The translations under genes were made by a program, and so were the position numbers. A stretch of 64,000 bases of DNA from Mesorhizobium sp. WSM4311. Its GTDB lineage: Bacteria > Pseudomonadota > Alphaproteobacteria > Rhizobiales > Rhizobiaceae. The stretch is taken from NCBI RefSeq assembly GCF_002295115.1, contig NZ_NSFV01000005.1:124001-188000 (forward strand), in the 5' to 3' direction. This document shows, one piece after another, positions 24,593 through 33,582 of the stretch. The first letter of the stretch is position 1, and every line of letters begins with the position of its first letter. Below the pieces are notes generated by a model that worked only from the letters and a program-made list of their open reading frames with translations, was not told the DNA's origin and searched no databases.

Positions 24593-27142
24593 CTACAGCT
24601 CGCGCAACACCGGCGCCGCCTTGTGGCCGAGCACCCGCCAGGTGCCGGCGAGGCCGATGCCGACGGTGATCACAAGCGCAAAGACGATGGTCGCCACCGC
24701 CACCTGCGGCATGAAATGCGACGGCAGGGTCATGATACGGGCGACAATGTACCAGGCCGCGATGCCGCCCGCCGCCAGCGCGAAGATGGCGGTGGCCAGT
24801 CCGATCAGCATGTATTCGAGGGAGAACGCCGTGATCAGCGTTCGCCTTGTGGCGCCGAGCGTCTTCAGCACCACCGCGTCGTGGATGCGCGCCCGGTTGC
24901 CGGCGGCGAGCGCGCCGGCCAGCACCAGCACCGAAGCGATCAGCGCCACGCCGGCCGCCGCGCGAATCGCCGTGCCGAGCTGCCCGACCAGCCGGTTGAC
25001 GACATCGAGCGCGTCCTTGACCCGCACCGTCGTCACCGCGGGAAAGGCGCGGGTGACGGCATTGAGGACGCGCGCGTCATCGGCCGTGGTGGCGCTCCTT
25101 TCGGTCAGCGTCGCCATCCAGCCATGCGGGGCCCCGGCGAATGTGTTGGGCGAGAACACCATGACGAAGTTGATCCCCATCGTTTCCCATTGGACCTGAC
25201 GGAAATTGGCGATCTTTGCCGTCACGTTGCGGCCGAGCACATTGACGGTGACGGTGTCGCCAAGCTTCAGTCCGATCTCCTGGCCCTCATGCGCCGAGAA
25301 GGAAACCAGCGGCTCGCCGGCATAATTGTCCGGCCACCATTTGCCCTCGGTCAGCGTCGCATTTTCCGGTTGTTTGGCATCATAAGTCAGGCCGCGATCG
25401 CCTTTCAGCACCCAGGCGCCTGCGGCCGGCACCTTGACCTTGTCGACATCGACGCCGTTGAGCGCCATTACCCGGCCGCGCAGCATCGGCACCTTGGCCA
25501 GCGTCCCCTTTGGCGCCTCCTTGGCGATCAGCGCGGAGAACGCATCGACATCGCTGCCCTGGATGTCGACGAAGAAGAAGTTCGGCGCCCGCTCCGAAAG
25601 GCTGCCGGAGATCTGCTGCCGCAGATTGCCGTCGATCAGCGCCAGCGTCACCAGCAGCGTCAGCCCGAGCCCCAGCGACAGCACCACCGACGGCGTCAGG
25701 GCGCCCGGCCGGTGGATGTTGCCGACGGCGAGCCTGAGCGCCACGAAGCGCACGCGCGGGCTTTTTCTCGCCGCCCATTGCACCAGGGCGCCTACCAGGC
25801 GCAGCACCAGGAAGGCGAAGATGGTGGCACCGACGAAGATCGAGGCGATGCGCTGGTCGCCCGAGAACAGGATGGCGAGCGCCGCCAGCAACAGCGCGAT
25901 GCCGAGCGCCGAAGCGACATAGACGGGCCGCGGCTGGCCGCGGCCTTCAAGCCCCATCTCGCGGAACAGTGCCGTCGCCGGCACGTCGCGGGCGCGCCCG
26001 AGCGGCAGCAGCGCGAAGGCCAGCGTCACCAGCAGGCCGAACAGCGCCGCCATGGCGAGCGCGCCAGGATAGAAGCCGCCCTGCGCCGGCACCGGAATGA
26101 CGGATTGGAGGGCGGCACTTGCCACGAACGGCATCAGCGCGCCGAGCACCAGGCCGGCGGCGATGCCAAGGGCGGCAATGATCAGGATCTGCACGAGATA
26201 GACAGCAAAGACGAAGCCGCCGGAAGCACCGAGGCTCTTGAAGGTGGCGATGACGCCGCGCTTGCCGTCGAGATAGGCGCGCACCGCATTGGCGACGCCG
26301 ACGCCGCCGACCACCAGCGCCGTCAGCCCGACCAGCGTCAGGAATTGCGAGAAGCGTTCGATGTTGGACGACAGCGCCGGCGCCGCATTGTCGCGCGTGC
26401 GGATCGACCAGCCGGCCTCGGGAAAGTTTTGCGCCGCCTGATCCTGAATGGCCTTGAGCCCCGCCTCGCCGGCGTCGGCCGGCAGCCGGATCTTGTAGGC
26501 GTTTTCGACCAGGCTGCCTGGTTGCACCAGCCCGGTGGCGGCCAGACCTTCGGCCGAGATCATCAGCCTCGGCGCGAAGCCGAAACCGTCGGACACGGCA
26601 TCCGGCTCGGTGATCAGTCTGGCGCGCAATTCGAAGGTCGCCGTGCCGAGCTTCAGCCGGTCGCCGGGCTTGAGATGCAGCCTTTCGAACAACAGATCGG
26701 GGGCGGTCGCGCCAAAGACGCCGAATTCTTCGCCGAACAGTTCCTGCTTCGACAGCTTCGGTTCGGTCTCCAGCGCGCCATAGAGCGGATAGGCGTCGTC
26801 GACCGCCTTGGCCTCGACCAGTGCCTGATCCGAGCCGTCGGCCAGCCGCGCCATCGAGCGCATGCTGGCGGTGCGCGAAACGGTGCCGAGCCCGTCGAGG
26901 AAGCCGCGCTCGGCCTGGCTGGCGTCGCGCTGATTGATCTGGAAGCGGAGATCGCCGCCAAGCAGCGTCTGGCCCTGATCGGCGACGCCGGCGCTGATCG
27001 AGCGGGCAACCGAATTGACGCCGCCGATCGCCGCGACGCCGAGCGCGATGCAGGCAAGGAAGATCAGGAAGCCGGACAGGCCGCCGCGCATTTCGCGCAG
27101 CGAGAAGCGGACCGCGAGTTTCAGCGTCTGCGCCAGCGGCAT
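24593..27142 (-). CDS. ABC transporter permease, FtsX/YbbP type
   Basis: An 849-residue permease of the MacB/FtsX superfamily, YbbP-like. It has one N-terminal transmembrane helix (GLSGFLIFLACIALGVAAIGG), a large periplasmic domain, a block of helices from about residue 265 to 480, a second periplasmic domain, and a final four-helix FtsX domain from about 715 to 849 ending LGHKAAPVLREL. Such permeases do mechanotransmission or lipid-linked export rather than classical import. It overlaps the ATPase gene by one base (TGATG) and is translated with it. Divergent tesA next door matches the conserved tesA-ybbA-ybbP arrangement. Confidence 0.93.
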   Translation of the reverse strand: MPLAQTLKLAVRFSLREMRGGLSGFLIFLACIALGVAAIGGVNSVARSISAGVADQGQTLLGGDLRFQINQRDASQAERGFLDGLGTVSRTASMRSMARLADGSDQALVEAKAVDDAYPLYGALETEPKLSKQELFGEEFGVFGATAPDLLFERLHLKPGDRLKLGTATFELRARLITEPDAVSDGFGFAPRLMISAEGLAATGLVQPGSLVENAYKIRLPADAGEAGLKAIQDQAAQNFPEAGWSIRTRDNAAPALSSNIERFSQFLTLVGLTALVVGGVGVANAVRAYLDGKRGVIATFKSLGASGGFVFAVYLVQILIIAALGIAAGLVLGALMPFVASAALQSVIPVPAQGGFYPGALAMAALFGLLVTLAFALLPLGRARDVPATALFREMGLEGRGQPRPVYVASALGIALLLAALAILFSGDQRIASIFVGATIFAFLVLRLVGALVQWAARKSPRVRFVALRLAVGNIHRPGALTPSVVLSLGLGLTLLVTLALIDGNLRQQISGSLSERAPNFFFVDIQGSDVDAFSALIAKEAPKGTLAKVPMLRGRVMALNGVDVDKVKVPAAGAWVLKGDRGLTYDAKQPENATLTEGKWWPDNYAGEPLVSFSAHEGQEIGLKLGDTVTVNVLGRNVTAKIANFRQVQWETMGINFVMVFSPNTFAGAPHGWMATLTERSATTADDARVLNAVTRAFPAVTTVRVKDALDVVNRLVGQLGTAIRAAAGVALIASVLVLAGALAAGNRARIHDAVVLKTLGATRRTLITAFSLEYMLIGLATAIFALAAGGIAAWYIVARIMTLPSHFMPQVAVATIVFALVITVGIGLAGTWRVLGHKAAPVLREL

Positions 27143-27837
27143 CAGGCGGTGACCTTCAGGGGCGCCGGTGTTTCAATCCGGCCCGAACGCATCGAAACCT
27201 GGCGCGAACAACGCGCCGCCAGCGCCGGATCGTGGGTGACCAGCACCAGCGTCATGCCGCGCTCGGCCGCCTTGGCGAACAGCAGGTCGGCGACCTGCCG
27301 CCCGGTCGCCTGGTCGAGATTGCCGGTCGGCTCGTCGGCGATAAGGATGCGCGGCGACGGCGCCAGCGCCCGGGCGATCGCCACGCGCTGCTGCTCGCCG
27401 CCGGAGAGTTCGCCGGGATAATGGGTGACGCGGTCGCTCAGGCCCACCGCCGCCAGTTCGCGTTCCGCCACCGAAAACGGATCGGCATGGCCGGCCAGCT
27501 CCAGCGGCACCGCGACATTCTCGAGCGCCGTCATATTGGGGATGAGGTGGAAGGACTGGAAGACGATGCCAATGTTTCGGCCACGAAACGAAGCAATCTG
27601 GTCCTCACTTTTGCCGTTGAGCAGCTCGCCGGCGATTCGTACCGTGCCCGAATCGACCCGTTCCAGGCCTGCCAGCACCATCAACAGTGTCGACTTGCCG
27701 GACCCCGAAGGGCCGACGATGCCGGTCGCCTCGCCGCGCCCCACTTCGAGGCTGACGTCCTTGAGCACATGGACAGACGAAGCGCCCTCGCCGAGCGTCA
27801 GCGATACGTCTTTCAGCGCGATGACGGCTTCTGTCAA
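27142..27837 (-). CDS. ABC transporter ATP-binding protein, YbbA/LolD type
   Basis: A 231-residue ATPase of the MacB/LolD/YbbA group. Walker A is GPSGSGKSTLL (about 43-53), the signature is ELSGGEQQRVAIARAL (about 142-157) and Walker B is ILIADEPTGNLD (about 163-174), with the H-loop in LVLVTHDPALA. The glutamate after Walker B aspartate is present, so ATP hydrolysis should be normal. It forms a transporter with the overlapping permease. The cargo is unknown; the tesA association in E. coli suggests lipids or acyl compounds. Confidence 0.94.
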   Translation of the reverse strand: MTEAVIALKDVSLTLGEGASSVHVLKDVSLEVGRGEATGIVGPSGSGKSTLLMVLAGLERVDSGTVRIAGELLNGKSEDQIASFRGRNIGIVFQSFHLIPNMTALENVAVPLELAGHADPFSVAERELAAVGLSDRVTHYPGELSGGEQQRVAIARALAPSPRILIADEPTGNLDQATGRQVADLLFAKAAERGMTLVLVTHDPALAARCSRQVSMRSGRIETPAPLKVTA

Positions 27838-27921
27838 AATGAAAGTGTGTCCTATATGGAACGTGAAGGCTCTGTTTGCCGGAAGCCGGGAAGAATCTTT
27901 TGGTCATATGGGGCCTGCCGC

Positions 27922-28566
27922 ATGTCTTTCAAACGCCAGATAGCCGCAGGCTTGATCCTTTTCCTCGCCCTTTGCGGCGCCATTTCGTCGGCGCGGGCCG
28001 AGCCCTTCAAGATCGTCGGCTTCGGTGACAGCCTGATGGCGGGTTACGGTCTCGGGCCTGGCGAGGGTTTTACCGACAAGCTCCAGGCCGCCCTGCGCGC
28101 CAAGGGCCGTGACGTGGCCGTCGCCAATGCCGGTGTTTCCGGCGACACCACCAGCGGCGGCCTGGCGCGGCTCGACTGGTCGGTGCCGGACGGAACCCGG
28201 CTGGTCATCCTCGAACTCGGCGCCAACGACATGCTGCGCGGCGTCTCGCCCGATATCCCCAGGAACAACCTCGACGAGATGCTGGCCAGGCTCAAGCGGC
28301 GCAACATCGCCGTGCTCCTGGCCGGCATGCGCGCCGCGCCCAATCTCGGCGCCGACTATCAGACCGCCTTCGACCGCATCTTTCCGGAGCTGGCGAAAAA
28401 ATACGATGTCACGCTCTACCCGTTCTTCCTCGACGGCGTCGCCGGGCAGCCCGGCATGCAGCTCGAGGATGGCCTGCATCCGAGCGCCAAGGGGGTCGAC
28501 CAGATGGTCGAGCGCATCCTGCCGACGGTCGAGAAGGCCATCGCGGCGGTGCCCGGAGGCGCGTGA
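27922..28566 (+). CDS. tesA: Arylesterase / acyl-CoA thioesterase I (GDSL family)
   Basis: A 214-residue periplasmic SGNH hydrolase like E. coli TesA (thioesterase I, lysophospholipase L1). A signal peptide precedes cleavage (LILFLALCGAISSARA-EP). The four SGNH blocks are all intact: GFGDSLMAGYGL (Ser), NAGVSGDTTSGG (Gly), LELGANDMLRG (Asn) and DGLHPSAKG (Asp and His). The start at 27922 gives the best signal peptide; upstream ATGs add non-signal sequence. It is divergent from the ybbA-ybbP-type transporter genes with an 84-bp shared promoter region, a conserved association. Confidence 0.93.
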   Translation: MSFKRQIAAGLILFLALCGAISSARAEPFKIVGFGDSLMAGYGLGPGEGFTDKLQAALRAKGRDVAVANAGVSGDTTSGGLARLDWSVPDGTRLVILELGANDMLRGVSPDIPRNNLDEMLARLKRRNIAVLLAGMRAAPNLGADYQTAFDRIFPELAKKYDVTLYPFFLDGVAGQPGMQLEDGLHPSAKGVDQMVERILPTVEKAIAAVPGGA

Positions 28567-28694
28567 GGCCGGGCGGAACCGCTTTCCGTTAGGGAAGTTT
28601 TTAGCAAAGCCTGTGACCAATAAACCTCTTGCTCCATCAGCCTATCGATGATTCGCTATAGGTGACAGTTCGATTCGAGGAAGGGAGGCTCTTC

Positions 28695-29291
28695 ATGCCG
28701 CGTCTTTTCACCGCCCTCGAAATTCCGCGTGATGCTGCCCTTTCGCTGTCCCTGCTCCGGGGCGGCCTGCCGGGGGCCCGTTGGATCGATGTCGAAAACT
28801 ACCATCTGACGCTGCGCTTCATCGGCGATGTCGAAGGCCATGTCGCCGACGAGATCGCCAACGCGCTGGACCGCGTGCACCGCCCTTCCTTCTCGCTGAC
28901 ACTGTCCGGTGTCGGCGCTTTCGGCCAGAAAAAGCCGCACGCCGTATGGGCCGGCGCGTCCGCCTCGCCAGATCTGGCAGCGCTTCAGGGCGAGATCGAG
29001 CGCATCTGCCAGCGGCTCGGCATCCCCGCCGATCCGCGCAAGTTCATGCCGCACGTCACACTGGCGCGGCTGCGCAATTCGAGCCCGCTGGATGTCGCGC
29101 AATATCTGTCGGCACGCGGCAATTTCTCGACATTGCCGTTCCGCATCGGCCGCTTCGTCCTGATGTCGTCGCGCGATTCGGTCGGCGGCGGCCCCTACAT
29201 CGTCGAGGAGGCCTGGCCGCTGTCCGGCAACGATGCCCGCGCCGCCAGCCGCGTCGCCAGCGCCTCCGACGCTTCGCGGATCATGCGGTAG
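28695..29291 (+). CDS. thpR: RNA 2',3'-cyclic phosphodiesterase ThpR
   Basis: A 198-residue 2H-phosphoesterase that opens 2',3'-cyclic phosphates at RNA ends. The two HxT/S motifs are NYHLTLRF (near residue 36) and MPHVTLARL (near 118), as expected. The start [11 protein letters not shown] has GGGAGG six bases upstream. The last 33 codons run across the C-terminal coding region of the convergent phosphatase gene, an unusually long antisense overlap (97 bp). Confidence 0.9.
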   Translation: MPRLFTALEIPRDAALSLSLLRGGLPGARWIDVENYHLTLRFIGDVEGHVADEIANALDRVHRPSFSLTLSGVGAFGQKKPHAVWAGASASPDLAALQGEIERICQRLGIPADPRKFMPHVTLARLRNSSPLDVAQYLSARGNFSTLPFRIGRFVLMSSRDSVGGGPYIVEEAWPLSGNDARAASRVASASDASRIMR

Positions 29292-29707
29292 ACCGAAGCG
29301 AACGCATCTTCGCCGTCATAATAGGGATCGGGCACGTCACGCGCCTGTCCATGCGCGAACTCTAAAAACAGGTGCACCCGGTCCCGTGCGGGCGCCAGCG
29401 CCTCGAGGTCGGCGACGTTCGAGCGGTCCATGCCGAGGATCAGGTCGAAACGGGAGAAATCCTCACGCCGGACCTTGCGTGCTCTCTGTCCGGAAATGTC
29501 GATGCCGTGACGCATCGCGACGGCGATCGAGCGTGGATCGGGGGCCGAGCCGACCTCCCAGCCGCTGGTGGCGGCCGAATCGAGCAGCATGTCGCGGCCC
29601 CGGCCGCGCTCGGCCCAGACGGCGCGAAAAACACCTTCCGCCAGTGGCGAGCGGCAGATGTTGCCGAGGCAGACGAACAGAATGGAATTTATCGGCTTCA
29701 TGCTCAT
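29195..29707 (-). CDS. Low-molecular-weight protein-tyrosine phosphatase
   Basis: A 170-residue LMW-PTP. The P-loop [10 protein letters not shown] carries the nucleophilic cysteine and arginine (about residues 11-20). The general-acid DP motif is VPDPYYDG near residue 125. Bacterial members act on tyrosine-phosphorylated kinases of exopolysaccharide synthesis, but here there are no such genes nearby. The start is at [10 protein letters not shown] or two codons later; further upstream the frame adds unrelated residues. The 3' end overlaps thpR on the other strand. Confidence 0.93.
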   Translation of the reverse strand: MSMKPINSILFVCLGNICRSPLAEGVFRAVWAERGRGRDMLLDSAATSGWEVGSAPDPRSIAVAMRHGIDISGQRARKVRREDFSRFDLILGMDRSNVADLEALAPARDRVHLFLEFAHGQARDVPDPYYDGEDAFASVYRMIREASEALATRLAARASLPDSGQASSTM

Positions 29708-29811
29708 TCGATATGCGCCGTTTGTGCATTTGGAACCCCAAAACCGCACAGCACTTCGGGGCGACTTGCACTATGGTGAGGGTCAAATTCGAAATAGCAC
29801 GGGAAATCATC

Positions 29812-30108
29812 ATGACGAGAGAAAAACTCAGCAAGGACGCCATCACCGCCGCCCTTGCCGAACTCGGCGACTGGTCGCTGGCCGCGGACGGTGGCTCGAT
29901 CAAGCGCAGCTTCGTCTTCAGGAATTTCTCCGAAGCCTTCGCCTTCATGACCCGCGTCGCGCTGGCGGCCGAAAAGATGGACCATCATCCCGACTGGTCG
30001 AATGTCTACAAGACCGTCGACGTGACGCTCAACACCCATGACGCCGGCGGCGTCACGGCGCTCGACATCGCGCTGGCAAAGAAGATGAACCGCTATTTCG
30101 GCGGCTGA
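29812..30108 (+). CDS. phhB: 4a-hydroxytetrahydrobiopterin dehydratase (PCD/DCoH)
   Basis: A 98-residue pterin-4a-carbinolamine dehydratase, which recycles the pterin cofactor used by aromatic amino acid hydroxylases. The active-site histidines lie in [16 protein letters not shown] (near residues 50-65), with the preceding [16 protein letters not shown] helix and C-terminal [12 protein letters not shown]. Full length for the family. The start [11 protein letters not shown] is chosen by alignment; a GTG/ATG 13 codons earlier is possible. No phenylalanine hydroxylase is in the window. Confidence 0.94.
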   Translation: MTREKLSKDAITAALAELGDWSLAADGGSIKRSFVFRNFSEAFAFMTRVALAAEKMDHHPDWSNVYKTVDVTLNTHDAGGVTALDIALAKKMNRYFGG

Positions 30109-30235
30109 GTGCACGCCTGGCCGTGAGCGGTGACCCCAAATCGGCACCGGCATCTTGCAGCCGGGTCCGGCTTTCACCACATTTTCGCTCGCGAGGCATG
30201 CGCCAGGACGCGCATGAGACCGCAAGGAGTGATTG

Positions 30236-30598
30236 ATGGCGCGACAACCCGGTTTTGATTTCTTCGGCTTTGGCGACAGGCTGGGCGGCGAGGGCGAAGT
30301 GCGCGAGAAATTCTGGCGCACGGCCAAGAAGGCCGCGCGGCAGATCCCGTTCATGGAAGAGGTCGTTGCCGCCTATTACTGCGCCATGGACAAGAACACG
30401 CCGCTGCGCGCCAAGGGCATATTGGTGGCCGCGCTCGGTTATTTCGTCCTGCCGGTGGACCTCATCCCCGACTTCGTCGTCGGCCTCGGTTTCACCGACG
30501 ACATCGCGGTGCTGACCGCAGCGATCACCGCCGTCAGCGCCCACATCACGCCGGCACATCGCCAGGCCGCCAAGGACGCCATTGCCGACAAGGGCTGA
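30236..30598 (+). CDS. YkvA/DUF1232 membrane protein
   Basis: A 120-residue protein with a DUF1232 domain: IPFMEEVVAAYYCAMDKNTPLRAKG followed by the family hallmark YFVLPVDLIPDFVVGLGFTDDIAVL (described in parts). The hydrophobic segment may span or dip into the inner membrane. Function is unknown; YkvA-like proteins are widespread. AAGGAG lies 8 bases before the ATG. The 274-bp gap that follows (30599-30872) shows no gene. Confidence 0.9.
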   Translation: MARQPGFDFFGFGDRLGGEGEVREKFWRTAKKAARQIPFMEEVVAAYYCAMDKNTPLRAKGILVAALGYFVLPVDLIPDFVVGLGFTDDIAVLTAAITAVSAHITPAHRQAAKDAIADKG

Positions 30599-30872
30599 GC
30601 GTCGTCACGTGGCGCTTGGCCTGTGGACAGAGGCGTTTGGAGGCCCTGCTGAAAAGTCAAACTCTTGCCGCTTTCGTGGCCTCCAAGTCGCCGAAGGGAC
30701 GTCGCGCCGGCCGCTGACAAGGCGGCGGTGCGGGAATGGCGGCGGTTTCCGGGGGTGAGCGTCCTTTTCTTGAGGGAAATTCACCGTTTGGTAACCCAGA
30801 TTAAATCAAAATGAAGCGACGGCTGGACGCCATGCGGCCCGCCCCCGCACCATTTGGAATACGGGAAAGACG

Positions 30873-31376
30873 ATGCGCGGATTGATAGCACTGGTTTCGA
30901 GTCTGGTCCTGGTGGCCTCGGCAGCGCCTGTTCTGGCGCAGCAGGCGACCAAGATCGGCCAGCACAATGCCTGGGGCACCTATAGCTACCAGGCATCGGG
31001 CGGCAAGGTCTGCTACGTGCTCACCGTGCCGACCGACAAGCAGCCGCCGACGCTCGACCATGGCGACATGTTCTTCTTCGTCAGCCAGCGTCCCGGCCAG
31101 CAGGTGTCCTACGAGCCGCAATTCATCGCCGGCTACAATTTCCAGGAAGGCTCCAAGGCCACCGTCACCATCGACAAGAAGTCCTTCTCGATGTTCACGC
31201 GCGGCAAGTCGGCCTGGGTCGAGAACGCCGCCGAGGAACCGGTGCTGATCGCCGCCATGAAGACCGGCACCGACATGAAGGTGACGGCGAAGTCCGGCCG
31301 CGGCAACCCCACCTCCTATGTCTTCTCGCTGAAGGGCATTTCGGCGGCGCTGACGTCGATCGCCAAGTGCAAATAG
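30873..31376 (+). CDS. Invasion-associated locus B (IalB) family protein
   Basis: A 167-residue secreted protein with a signal peptide (MRGLIALVSSLVLVASAAPVLA) and an IalB-like beta domain. In Bartonella, IalB contributes to erythrocyte invasion; free-living rhizobia carry several paralogues with unknown roles. Recognisable parts are HNAWGTYSYQASGGKVCYVL, MFFFVSQRP and the C-terminal YVFSLKGISAALTSIAKCK, with cysteines near both ends that could form a disulfide. A good terminator follows. Confidence 0.88.
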   Translation: MRGLIALVSSLVLVASAAPVLAQQATKIGQHNAWGTYSYQASGGKVCYVLTVPTDKQPPTLDHGDMFFFVSQRPGQQVSYEPQFIAGYNFQEGSKATVTIDKKSFSMFTRGKSAWVENAAEEPVLIAAMKTGTDMKVTAKSGRGNPTSYVFSLKGISAALTSIAKCK

Positions 31377-31404
31377 GCAAACCTTCGTTTTGAAGCGAAT
31401 GGCC

Positions 31405-31432
31405 GGGCCGCAAAGCCGGCCCTTTGCTTTTT
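31405..31432 (+). terminator. Terminator of the IalB-family gene
   Basis: GGGCCG (31405-31410), loop CAAAGC, CGGCCC (31417-31422), then TTTGCTTTTT. It lies 29 bp past the stop and abuts the stop of the convergent ClC gene. Confidence 0.85.
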
Positions 31433-32787
31433 CAGCCCTGACCTGGCTCCGGCACTGTCTCGGCCCGCCGCCGCCGGATCGCCTCGGCGATGAAGACGCG
31501 CGACAGTGCATGATAGAGCGGCTCGTGCGAGATCAGGCGCGCCGTGCCATAGCCCAGCATCGAGGCCAGCATCAGCGCGATGACATTGTCGTGATTGCCG
31601 GTCATTTCCAGGATGATGACGAAGGCGGTCATCGGCGCCTGCACGACGCCGGCGAAATAGCCGGCCATGCCGAGCAGCGCGGCGGCACCAGCGCCGGCGC
31701 CAAACAGCAGCCCGAGCGAACTGCCGATGCCGGCGCCGACCGCCAGCGACGGCGCGAAGATGCCGCCGGGAATGCCCGAGACCATCGACAGCACGCCGGC
31801 CAGGAATTTTTCGGCAAAGAAGAACCATGGCAGCGGCGTGCCTTCGACAGCGCCGCGCGCCTGCGCGTAGCCGGTGCCGAAGGTCAGCCCGCCGGAGGCG
31901 ATGCCAATCACCGCCACGCCAAGCCCGCAGACAGCCGCCACCAACAGTGCGCGAGCCAAAGGCTGCTGCGTGTGCCAGCGCCGGATCCGCCGCGTGATCT
32001 TCAGCGCCAGCAGCGAGAACAGCGCGCCGAAGCCGCCGCCGATGACGCCGCAGCCAAGCACCAGCGGCCAGTCGGCGGCAAAGGCGATGGTTTCCTTCGA
32101 GACGCCGAAATAGGTGTAATTGCCGAGCAGGCCGAGCGAGGCGAGGCCGGCCAGGATCACCGCCGTCAGCACCAGCCCGTTGGTGCGCGCCTCATAGGTG
32201 CGGCCCATCTCCTCGATAGCGAAGACGATGCCGGCGAGCGGCGTGTTGAAGGCGGCGGCGATGCCGGCGGCCGAGCCGGCCAGGATCAGGCCGCGCGCCT
32301 GCGCCATGCCGCCCCAGCGCGCAGCCTGCAGCATCAGCGAGGCGCCGACCTGCACGGTCGGACCCTCGCGGCCGATCGAAGCGCCGCAGAACAGGCCGAT
32401 GACGGTAAGCGCGATCTTGCCTGCAGCCAGGCGAAGCGAAAGGAGATGACCGCGATCCTCGTCGTCGCGCAAATGGCGAGCGGCGATCGCCTGCGGAATG
32501 CCGCTGCCCTGCGATCCGGGGAAAAAGGCCTGGGCAAGCCAGGCGCAGAGCACGAAGCCGAGCGGCGTTATGATCAACGGCAGGTAGAAACGCCAGCCGC
32601 CACCGTTGCCGGTGACGAGGTGAAACAGCGCTTGCGCCCGGTCGGCCAGCACCGCGAACAGCACGCTGATGACGCCGATCGAGACCGCGCCGGCCCAGAA
32701 CACCAGCCGCGGCTGCCAGACACGCCGCGAGGCCCACATAGCCTGTGAGCGCCGCAACATCGGGTATTTTCGCGATATGCCGGCCAT
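31432..32787 (-). CDS. clcA: ClC-family chloride channel/antiporter
   Basis: A 451-residue ClC transporter. The three selectivity segments are present: GSQGSGIPQ (near 97-105), GREGPTVQVG with the gating glutamate (near 135-144), and GGIFAPSLAVGAG (near 340-352). The GREGP form indicates a chloride rather than a fluoride (CLC-F) transporter. About twelve helices span the inner membrane, and there is no C-terminal CBS pair. The start at MAGISRKYPM was chosen because earlier codons are low-quality sequence. It could aid acid tolerance, as E. coli ClcA does. Confidence 0.94.
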   Translation of the reverse strand: MAGISRKYPMLRRSQAMWASRRVWQPRLVFWAGAVSIGVISVLFAVLADRAQALFHLVTGNGGGWRFYLPLIITPLGFVLCAWLAQAFFPGSQGSGIPQAIAARHLRDDEDRGHLLSLRLAAGKIALTVIGLFCGASIGREGPTVQVGASLMLQAARWGGMAQARGLILAGSAAGIAAAFNTPLAGIVFAIEEMGRTYEARTNGLVLTAVILAGLASLGLLGNYTYFGVSKETIAFAADWPLVLGCGVIGGGFGALFSLLALKITRRIRRWHTQQPLARALLVAAVCGLGVAVIGIASGGLTFGTGYAQARGAVEGTPLPWFFFAEKFLAGVLSMVSGIPGGIFAPSLAVGAGIGSSLGLLFGAGAGAAALLGMAGYFAGVVQAPMTAFVIILEMTGNHDNVIALMLASMLGYGTARLISHEPLYHALSRVFIAEAIRRRRAETVPEPGQG

Positions 32788-32861
32788 CCGCGCCTCATTG
32801 TGGTGGCCCGGCCTAGCACACCCACGGAGCCGATCAAGCCTGTGGGGCTGATCCACGCGTC

Positions 32862-32891
32862 GGATCCCGCCGGCGTACACCGGCGGGATCC
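32862..32891 (-). terminator. Perfect 12-bp hairpin after the Met-rich gene
   Basis: GGATCCCGCCGG and CCGGCGGGATCC are perfect inverted repeats around CGTACA, nine bases after the stop of the Met-rich protein gene. There is no T-run on the exit side, so it may protect the 3' end or terminate with Rho. Confidence 0.65.
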
Positions 32892-32899
32892 GGGCTGGC

Positions 32900-33199
32900 T
32901 CACATGGCCATTTTTTCACATTCGGCCTGAGCCTTCTTGGTCGACGTATCGATCATGTAGGCTTTGCCCTTGGCGTCGGTCATCATCATCATGCAGTGCT
33001 TGATCGGCTTTGCCATCTTCATCATCTCGGCGCCCATCTTTGCATCCGGCATCATGGTGCCCATATGCCCGTCCGGCATGATCGCCATCACTTCTCCACC
33101 CTTCATCATGGTCATCGTGCCCATCGCGTCTTCGGCAAATGCCTGCGAGGCAGAAAGGCCGACGAGGCCGGCAATGACGGCGAACTTGATAGAGTTCAT
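32900..33199 (-). CDS. Methionine-rich periplasmic protein, possible metal binder
   Basis: A 99-residue protein with a signal peptide (MNSIKFAVIAGLVGLSASQA, cleavage after FA). About 20 of the 77 mature residues are methionine, grouped as MGTMTMM, MGTMMPD, MGAEMMKMA and HCMMMM. Two cysteines and two histidines are also present. Clusters of Met, as in CopC, PcoE or CusB/F, bind Cu(I) or Ag(I) in the periplasm, so copper or silver sequestration is a reasonable inference. No copper efflux genes lie beside it. Strong start evidence: the signal peptide begins here, not at the earlier in-frame codon. Confidence 0.8.
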   Translation of the reverse strand: MNSIKFAVIAGLVGLSASQAFAEDAMGTMTMMKGGEVMAIMPDGHMGTMMPDAKMGAEMMKMAKPIKHCMMMMTDAKGKAYMIDTSTKKAQAECEKMAM

Positions 33200-33277
33200 T
33201 CTGCATACTCCCATTTTGTAGAGGCATAGTTGCCCCATTCAGACTTCGCAGGTGCGATGGGAATCGTTACGCGAACA

Positions 33278-33291
33278 CGATCATGTGATCG
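33278..33291. promoter_or_regulatory. CGATCA-TG-TGATCG palindrome upstream of the Met-rich gene
   Basis: A 6-2-6 perfect palindrome 79 bp before the Met-rich protein start, in the 383-bp divergent region shared with rlmN. It could be an operator; there is no second copy to support it. The rest of this region shows no gene. Confidence 0.3.
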
Positions 33292-33582
33292 GTCAATAGG
33301 GGCTGCCCTCCAATCAGGCGGAAGCATTGCTTCGGTGCAAGGTCGACCCCCACTCCGGGGAAGCCGCTCGTCAATCGCGCCGCCGCCGCAAGACAGGCAT
33401 AACCCTGCACAGGAGGAGAAAAGCCCGGCAGGGCAATGAAGGCCAGCGCCGACCTTCAAGGTCAGGCGATCATACAATGAAGCGCACTGCATGACTCCGC
33501 GCTCAACCTGTGCTATGCGCCGCGCTTCAGTTCCCGGCACGATGAATGAAATCGGCCGCAAAACGCTTATATCAGTGCGACC

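Noticed and set aside
24623..27421. 932-codon open frame antisense to the ABC permease
   Set aside because: Its composition is Arg/Gln/His-rich noise, with no motif, and it crosses two real genes.
32788..32899. Fluoride riboswitch before the ClC gene
   Set aside because: The transporter has the chloride-type GREGP motif and the 112-bp gap holds only the simple hairpin that follows the Met-rich gene.
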